A DNA stretch of 64,000 nt from NCBI RefSeq assembly GCF_020382885.2, contig NC_058515.1:5315223-5379222 (forward strand). The letters run 5' to 3'. Shown here one piece after another: positions 1-9,300 of this stretch. The translations under genes were made by a program, and so were the position numbers. The DNA comes from Scatophagus argus (lineage: Eukaryota; Chordata; Actinopteri; Scatophagidae). The notes beneath the pieces were generated by a model. That model saw only the letters and a program-made list of their open reading frames with translations. It made no database searches and was not told the DNA's origin. Every line of letters starts with the position of its first letter. Position 1 is the stretch's first letter.

Positions 1-12
1 CAAGCACAAACA

Positions 13-80
<68 letters not shown>

Positions 81-963
81 TGCACACACCTTATTATTAA
101 TTCTTGGAACCTCTCAATGCTGTGTGGTGGCATCCAACAGAGTTAGTAATTGGGTTCTGTCTTAGTGGGGAGCACCCCACAGGACACACGTACACACACA
201 CACATAAACATCCACATACATGCACACAGGTACATATGTCATACATATCGCACATCAGCATTTACATTCTCCATGCTGGAGAAAGTATTGAGGAATTTTA
301 GTGGGTCTGATTTAACAATGACCCACTTACTGCACATACATATATTACACACACATACTGCAGACTTATTAAAACAAAAAACACACATACACACACACAA
401 AGGCGGGAGAGGGACACTGGAGATGCTCCCATTTCTAAAAATAGAAAATGTGATGGAGAGTGTAGCTGGAGATGAATTATGCCTCTGCTGAACACGGAGG
501 ATGTGACCAAGGAAGCAGTGGAAGAGTTCATAATCTTTTATGTGCCCATGAGGTTCAGGAGCTGTAACATCCACTGACAGTGTCCACCAGCTGATAACCG
601 TCCAGTCTGTGATTAATTATGGCAGAGCTAAAAAAAAATATTACAGAAAACCATTATGATATATTCTGTGTAAAGCTATTTTATATAGTCATTATAATGC
701 ACATGTCAGAATATGAAAAGTGTGGGAAATTGACATTTACAGCAAAGATACCAGCATTAGTCAGGAATACCACACTTTCTGAACTTGCACAGTGATTTTC
801 AGCTCATTTACAAGAATTTTAATATATCAAAAAGGATTTCCACAAACCATCAAAACCTATACAGTAATTATAAACAGTTATGGAAGCATTCAGTAGATGT
901 GTAATAATGTCAGTGATCAGCTGACATGTATGCACTCATTTTATTTTCATTTATCCTTTGCAG
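1..963. other. OGA-like upstream intron segment
   Basis: No exon recognised. I looked for the expected end of the previous exon (a CGVVEG-like segment followed by a donor) and did not find it. The left end is a CT/CA microsatellite and CA-rich sequence continues to about 400. Confidence 0.6.
18..80. repeat. Compound (CT)n(CA)n microsatellite
   Basis: Uninterrupted CT repeat followed directly by CA repeat. Confidence 0.97.
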
Positions 964-1015
964 GTTTCTATGGGAGGCCTTGGTCTATGGATCAGAGGAA
1001 AGTTCTCTTCCAATG
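964..1015 (+). CDS. ogal: OGA-like exon: start of GH84 barrel
   Basis: Codes [18 protein letters not shown], matching the VEGFYGRPW segment at the start of the OGA catalytic barrel. Acceptor TTTGCAG and donor GTATG; enters in phase 1 and leaves in phase 2. It is the first exon visible; the preceding exon lies left of the window. Confidence 0.85.
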
Positions 1016-3282
1016 GTATGAACTATGGTGAACCTGGTGTCTGCAAGCTTGCATGCATTGTATGTATGTGAGCACAGGTGTCACACAAGTCAGGTTACCT
1101 TGGTCAGAGGGGATGCCTTTGTGTTGTTGTTGTTGTGAATTGGGATGAATAGCGTGAGCTCAGGTGCTACTGACCTGACGCCTGTGGGCTGAACCCAGTT
1201 GGGCTCCTCTATTTCAGTGCCAGGCAGACTGGAGTGAAGTCACTGATGCAGAATGGCTCTGTAGCAAAGGACAGGCTCATCCTCAGTCCTGAGGCTCAGC
1301 CATGGATGACATGAGGGGAGAGAGTGAGATTTGTTATAGTGAAAAGACAGAGGAACAGAATCAAAGATTGCATGCAGACGATTTGGTTCCATAGATACTT
1401 CTTTCATGAAGGGAATGGCAATGGTCATCTGACAGTCGGTCTATCACTTCTTTCTAGACTCAAAAATCTTAACAACTACTGGATAGATTGCCATGAAATT
1501 TTGTTTTTTTTGAGGATGAATCCTAATGACTTTTTTTCAGGTGGCAACATTAGGTGAATAGTTATGAGTTTATAAGTAAAATACCTTAATGGTCATTGGA
1601 TGGATGATCCCCTCAGGATGAATTGTAATAACTTTGGTCTAACTTCAGACGGATCTAAAGTTCTATACCAATAATTTTCGGGTACAATAATCTTTTTTAT
1701 CACCTGTACACCTACTTTGTGTATAGTGCCACTTAGCAAATGTTGACACGCTTAACTAAGGTGGACATGATAAAGATTACAACTGCTCAATATCAGCATA
1801 TTTGCATTGTCACTGTGAGCATTTTAACATGCTGACATTAGCAGTTACCTCAATGCACCACTCAGTGCACTCTCGCAGAGCCACTACCGCTAACATGTCA
1901 GCACTACTAGTTCAAAAAATCTTTGAATTTAATGACCCAAAAAACTCAAATATTTACCGTCCTCCTCAGAATGTTATGCACATCACATTTTCTTAAACTA
2001 TAATCAGTATATTTAAGACGTCGTAATGCAGAATTCATGTGTCCTCCATAGTCTTTGCCGAGGGTTGATTTCGCCGTGCCCATGGCTCTTTATTTAGCAA
2101 CAACATCTTTTTTTTTTTTTTTCCATGCAAAGACCTTCACACCAGGGAGCTGCTCACAACCACAGGCTTTAGCTGCTGGCCACAGAGTGCAGAGTGATAC
2201 CAGTGCAGTAAACAGCTCTCTTTGGCAAACATCGCGACAGACATAAAACTTGTAGATAAAAGCTGTTTAAACCAGATAAAATCAACAGTCATGATAATCC
2301 AGTGTCCTATACAATATGAGTGCCCCGAGAGGCAGTAATCAGGTCTCTCTCTGAATCTTGACAAAACAAAACCAGCAGTTCTCATTCTCTCTTCGTTAAC
2401 AGTTTCATCAGCTCAGAAAGAGACACAAGCTCTTTCAGATTGAATCGTGAATTGGAGTCATTTAGTAAATTACAACAGAATGCTAAAAGATCATTCATCA
2501 CATCATATGAAGTGCCACTGAAGGCATCAGCAGCCCATTCTTCAAAATTAAAACATGAATAATGGGACAGCATTCCCTTTTCATGTACATCTGCTGTATG
2601 TTAACGCAAATGTACATCCTTTATGTTAGTAGGGAACCAATTAAGTCATGACGATACGTCTTGCTAAAGAGAGGATCAGCATAAAATGTCTTTTGGGAAT
2701 GGTGACACAGTTTTGTAGTATAACAGCCAATAGTGACAGCGCACCACATCCCTGGAGATAAGTTGTTCCCTCTGCGCTCTTTTTTTCCACTGCTCACTCA
2801 ACAGTATTGTGCCCCGAAACCTCTGTCGATTTTTTTAAGGTGGTATATGCTTAATGATCTATGTGGTCTGCACAGATCCGGCAAGTGGCAAACATATTGT
2901 TGAACAGGCCACCACGGCTCCATGAAAAGACCATGAGGATGAATGTGACTTCCAAAACTTTGTCAGTGTAGCAGCAGCTGAGTGTGTGGGCTCCAGGTTT
3001 ATTTATAGATGGGCTTGTTTTTTTTTAGTCTCAATCGCGGGGTGCAGGCAGAATTCATACACTGAGCGTTGCGTAAGTTTGGCAGAGCGCGGCTGTGGAT
3101 GCGTGTACAGTATGCCAGTGCGTACATGCGTGTGTGCGTGCGTGTGATTGTGCGTTTGAGGGAGGTAGGTTGCAGCTTTGTGGAGGCGACTTACGCACCA
3201 TCTGTCCAGGAAATGAAGCAGGGAGAGAATGAGAACATAGTCCACCCACAAATGGCATGGAAGACAAGAGCTGGTCCATGTC

Positions 3283-3326
<44 letters not shown>

Positions 3327-6300
3327 AATATTGGAGTTTTTGAGTCTCATGCTGTGTGTGTGTGTGTGTGTGTGTGTGCCTAATGCAGATATTGTTTCAC
3401 TCCTAGTACTATGCTCTATTTATGATACACGAGGTCATTTCCTGTAACTGAGCCCCACAATCGATACATTGGACCTTATTTTATTAACCGCTGCTAGTCA
3501 TTTTATGTTTGGTTTTTTTTTTCAAACCTTTGCTAAATTTTTTTTTTATATTTTAAGTAGTTAAAAGAGTCAAAAAGTGCTTAAATAAAAAAAAAAACGT
3601 AAATGCTCAAAATATTTAGCATAGTGAAGTCTTTTCTTTTCATGTTGCGGACTCACAGATTTAGCAATGAAATGACTGAAACCTGTTTCCTCCACACGCC
3701 TCCTCTGCTCATGTGTTTCCGTGGCAGGATGCAGCAATGGGGACTGAACACGTACCTGTACGGCCCAAAAGATGACCTAAAACACAGACTGTTGTGGAGA
3801 GAAGTTTATTCTCCCGAAGAGGAGGGTAAGAACATCCATTTGGTCCCGCCATTCATTTGTCTGTCTGTCTATTCAACCAGTCATACAACCAACACATGCA
3901 TCCAAGTTTTCTTAGATCTCTTCTAAACATATAAATCTAAATTTCCAGTTTATTTAAGTGCAACTCCACTGGGTTCACTCGTTTTACTAGACCTGTTTTT
4001 CATTTCTGCTTGAGGCTATATTAGCATAACTCCCCCCCATGCATATGGTGCATAAAGCGGTATGGAAAATGGATGGATGGATGGATGGCTGACACTGGCC
4101 AGTGTGTCTCATTTGTTCACACTTTAAATTTCAGATTCAAGATTTCCCCTCCCTTCTTTTTTTTCTCTCACCTTTCCTCCTCTCAGGTCAATTGCGAACT
4201 CTCATAGTGGAGGCCCAGTCGCGAGGCCTGAGGTTTGTTTATGCCCTCTCTCCTGGTCAGGATATTGTCTTCTCTTCTTCCTGTGACCTGACACTACTCA
4301 AACGCAAGCTGAGACAGGTATAGGATAAGAAGTACTACAGGAATATAACTTTTCATGATTTGAGCCTCTGTTTTTGTTTATCTCCTTCACACAAACTCAA
4401 CTCTCTCTCCAGGTATCAGACCTGGGTTGCCAAGCGTTTGCGATTCTGTTTGATGACATCGATCACTCCATGTGTCAGGCGGACAGCGAGGCCTTTTCTT
4501 CATTCGCGCATGCTCAGGTCACTGTAACCAATGAGATCTATCGGTTCTTGGGGGAACCACCCGTCTTCCTATTCTGCCCTACAGGTATGAGTGGTGAAAA
4601 GTCAATGTGAAATGTTTGCAGACCACAGAACCCTGTGAAATTTGATGTGCATAAGGTGCGATGGTGAAATAAAGCTCTCTTTCTTTCTCCCTGTAGAGTA
4701 TTGTGGTTCTCTGTGTTCTCCCAGCGTATCAAAATCTCCCTACTTGCAGACTGTTGGAGAGGACCTGCTGCCCAACATAACAGTGGTATGGACAGGTAAG
4801 ACACGCACACACACACACACACCCATGTTAACATAAATTTGATTTGATTTATTTAATTTTGTCATCTCATTAGTTAACCTGTGATCCATTGGTTTATAAC
4901 AGCACACACAAACACACACACACTGGCAAACACAGCTTGGCACATGCATGCAAGTGTAGGCACAAATCCACACACAACATCCTCCATCCTTGACGATTTA
5001 AGTGCAAATCCACCTACGTGCATATGGAAGGACAATAGAAACACACACACATACACACATTATTGCCTCCTCTCATTTTGTTCTCAGTTTTGAATTTATG
5101 TGCGTGTCTTTATTTTTCTACTGTCAGAAGTTAGGTGGTGCTTGGTGGTGCTTGTTTTGGTCTGTAAGATGTATGTGAAGTAATCTTTGGAAGAAATTTA
5201 TGCCATGTTGCAAATTTAGTGTCATTAATTTGCGTATATTGTGTATAATCAGTTTATATTAGTTTAGTTCACTTCGTTGCATGTTTATATGGTTCTTTAG
5301 GATCTACAGCAACCTTTTTGTAAAGGATATGGGTCTGTTATGCAACTTTCCCAGAACTTTGTGAAGAGAGTGCATGAAGTAGTTGTTGTGGCCTGTTTTT
5401 TTTTCCGTGTATGCTGGAAGCTGAAGAACTTCAAGCAGCAAGTCTATCTGAGAGACAGCCCAGCGTGCAAAATATGCAACAAGGCCTTAAGAAAATATTT
5501 CCTGCTGTGAACATGTGAGAAACTTGCAATACTTGATTGTTCACTTTTTCAGATAAAAAGTAACTGATTAACTGAGTAACTGATTTTATCTGATTTCAAC
5601 ATCTATCTTATCTGGTTTCATAGAGAGGGATGTGGTGAGCTGAGTCTATCATAGATAAACATTTGGGGCTGAGTAACAGATTAGGCTTGTCGGTTTTAAT
5701 TGTTCAAATTTTAATTTACTATTATATCGTTTTTCTTTCTTTTGTGAGTGAGGTGATCCAAAACTAGGCATAAAAATATGCAGAAAAATGTTTGAATGTT
5801 CCCCTTCACTCTCCACAGGCAGCAAGGTCATCTCCAGGAAACTGTCTGTAGACTGCCTGGCTGAGGTGGAGTCTGTCCTTCAGCGCCCCCCGCTCATCTG
5901 GGACAACCTGCACGCTAATGACTATGACTCCAGACGTCTCTTTCTGGGGCCTTTTAAGGGCCGAGAGCCTCAGCTGAGAAGCCACCTGAGGGGCCTGTTG
6001 CTCAACCCCAACTGTGAGTTTGAAGCCAACTACGTCCCTCTGCATACCCTCGGAAGCTGGTACAGAGCTGGCAAAGAGGAGAGGAAAGGTGAGGAGATCA
6101 GTGAAAAATGGGGCACATACGCAAAAAGATTAATGAGCAGCTGGAAGGAAGAAGGAAGTAACAGCCGAGACAGGAGATGTCCCAAGCTGATAAGCTAATA
6201 TTGGCTCTGCCAGACCACAGTCGTTTACAGTTAATCCCATTGCTTCCTGCAGAAATACTTCATAAACCAGTGTTGCTTGGCAACTAACAAAATTTTGACC

Positions 6301-9300
6301 ACTGGGCAGAAATATTACCTGATATTAATCAACAGATCAATTAACTTGAAAGAATTAAAGCATCCTTCTGTTGTCAAGGACAAAGCTTCTTCTTTCAGCT
6401 ACAGTTTCAGAGAACAAGAACAAATTCACCAATTTCATTAATCTTCATATCACACTCACTTCACTGTTCCAGAGAAGTGGATCTATTGACAGGCACCGTT
6501 TAGATTCATTTAACCTGTCTATTTCACACCAAAAGCATATGACTTTATGTGGAGCTGTAATAGCCCTTACATCAATTTAATTTGACATTTGGTATGCATT
6601 TAATGCATCAAATTTATTGTCATAGGAAAATATATGAAAACACCACCACAGAAAGAAAGAGGAAATGAGGGAGTCGGATGGAAAAACATAGGAGGGGAAC
6701 ATCCACTGTAGTGCGTGATGCTATTCTGATGACTGTGACAGGGAGAGGTGGTGATGGAGGAGTAATTGTGTGGCGTGATGAAGGTTCCTTTGTGAAAGAG
6801 AAACAAGGAGAGGTGGGAGAGAAATGAGCTTTAATGGGGCTGAGAAAAGAGATGAAGGGCAGACTAAAGCCTGTGATGTGAATGGAAATGGAAGAGGAAT
6901 TTTAATGATAGCATGAGAGGGAGGGGTGGGGTGGGTTGGTGGTTTTAAGTGACGTTAAGACCGGAATCAGTATTTCTGAGAGGTGTTTAACTTTCTGGTT
7001 TCTAGAAAATGATATAAAAACAGCAACAGTGCCAGGACTTGGAAGACTTATTGCACCAGAGTTTAGATTAGATTTGTGTCTTTATGCTCAGCATTCTTTA
7101 GTTTTCTTTGTCTATTATTTAGAGTACACTGTTGATGAAAGCATTTCTAACCTAAGCACAGTAGAGCATGTTAGCATCAAAAATGCAATGTAAAACGTCT
7201 ATTTCAAATGTTATGTTTTAGTGTTAGAAACTCTGAATAAAAATGATATTCTCAGGTCTCAGTGTGGGTAGGCTTCTCCACCAAAACACGTCCAAGTGGT
7301 ACTCGCTGCACTGTATCAATACGATTAACTTAGAGTCCTCACATATAACACAGTGTTGTGTCTGCTCTAGACGACGAGTGTGAATACTGTCCTGATAGCG
7401 CCCTGTCGGCTGCACTACATGATTGGATGGAGGAACTCAACCAACCACTACAAGCAGGTAAAACATTATGATGTGGTGTGTGCTGACATTAGACTGGACT
7501 CAAACTGCAAACTGAAATTTTCAAGGTTATCCAGCTATTTTTTTATTAATATTATAATTATTATTATTTTTTTAACATTACAGGTCGACAGAGCACACGT
7601 GCAGACCAGCGTTCCTCTGCTCCAACGTCTCGTTGCAAAACTCCTGACAGATCCGACAGCTCTTCCACTTTGAGAGGAACCTCTACCGTGGCCAAACTTC
7701 CTGTTTTCCCTCTAAACTCCAGTTCACCCCCATCGTCACCCACTAAGGGCAAGGAGGAGAGGGAGGGACGAGAAGGAGAGAAGAAGAGATCGAACCAGTC
7801 TAGTCAGCCCAGTCAACAACCCCCAGGATCCAGGTCCGGAGTACCTTCAGGTGGAGGCAGGGGACAGAAGGCCCAGGGTAGGGGACTCTGTGGTGGTAAG
7901 GGCCTGCTAAGTGAGTCCCAGGTGCGGCTGCTGGTTGGTCTTCATTATCTGCCTCACGAGCATGGCCCTTCTGCCCAGAAACTGCTGCAGGACCTGACCT
8001 GGCTGAAAACAAACTGCCATGTGGTCAGCACTAACAGCAAGAAGGCACCTCCTCAGAAGGTCAGAATATGTTTTGTGTAGATTTCAAAATGAATGATTGA
8101 TGAATGTGAAGTACGTTACCTTTTGCGCTTATATATGACGTATGCTCGTCCTCAGATTGATGAGTGGCGAGGTCGGGCCTCCAGGTTCCTGTCCCTGTGT
8201 GAAGACATAGCACAGCTCCACTGCAGTGTTGTGGCAGGGGCCAACAGGGCTGTACTCTATGACCTTTATCCTTATGTGTGGGACCTGAGGAACATGGCTT
8301 TGGTGGCAAAAGCATTCATATGCTGGCTGGGTGAGCAGAGAGAGATCTAATCAATAGTATGCTATACTAACCTATAATACAGTGTAGTATAATGTGCTAG
8401 TGCTTTGCTTTGCTTTATTACCCTATAATACTTAGCCTATCGAATAGGATAGAATAGTGAAGTTTAGTAGTTTAGTAACCTTATTGCATTTAGGCAGTTG
8501 TACGCGTTGTACGTGTTGTATTAAATAGTGTACCGTTTTGTAGTATGTTTCTACAGTACTATGTGGTATGCTATCCTGTTCTACCCCATAACCCTTATAG
8601 TATACTATAATATGGTACAGTATAATGTGGTATAGTATACCAGTAGTATGCTATGCCATGCTCTACTATTTGATTCTTCATTATGCTATACCATGCTATC
8701 TATACATGAATACGGTACATAATTGTAATATATACTATAGTCTGACCCCACCCGCTCACCTGTCTCACTCAGATGGACGAGTGTTGAGTGACAGCTCCAC
8801 CCTGGGCACCTGGAGGAACTGCTTTCACTGTGAGTAGGCATGACCTTTAAGCCTGAAATCACTCCCTACATGTAGCCTTTCCTGCACAAATCATCCTTAT
8901 GTGCAGAAAAGTCAGTCTTTTTCATTTTTAACTCATCGTATAATCATTAATTCTGAGCACTAACTTCGTGGAGCTCAGCAGACAAGGGTGTCCTGATGAC
9001 TGAACCACCATTTATGCTTCACATATTCATGGCACCAGCATAAAAGCTGAAAAAGAAGTTAATTTCAGCCAGCATCTCTAGAGAAGCTGTAATGCTGTAA
9101 AACAGTGAACCTTTAAGCCGTCATAAATATTTAAAGTCGGTTTAGCTGCATGGCCATTTCCCATTTGCACTGACTTTGCTGGCATTTCATTGGCCATAAC
9201 CTACATGATGTCACTAGAGTAACATTTGGCTTTTGTCTGTGGTAGGGTGTGGGAAGTCCACAGGGGCAGACCTACTTGGAGTGGAGTCAGAGCCATGGGT

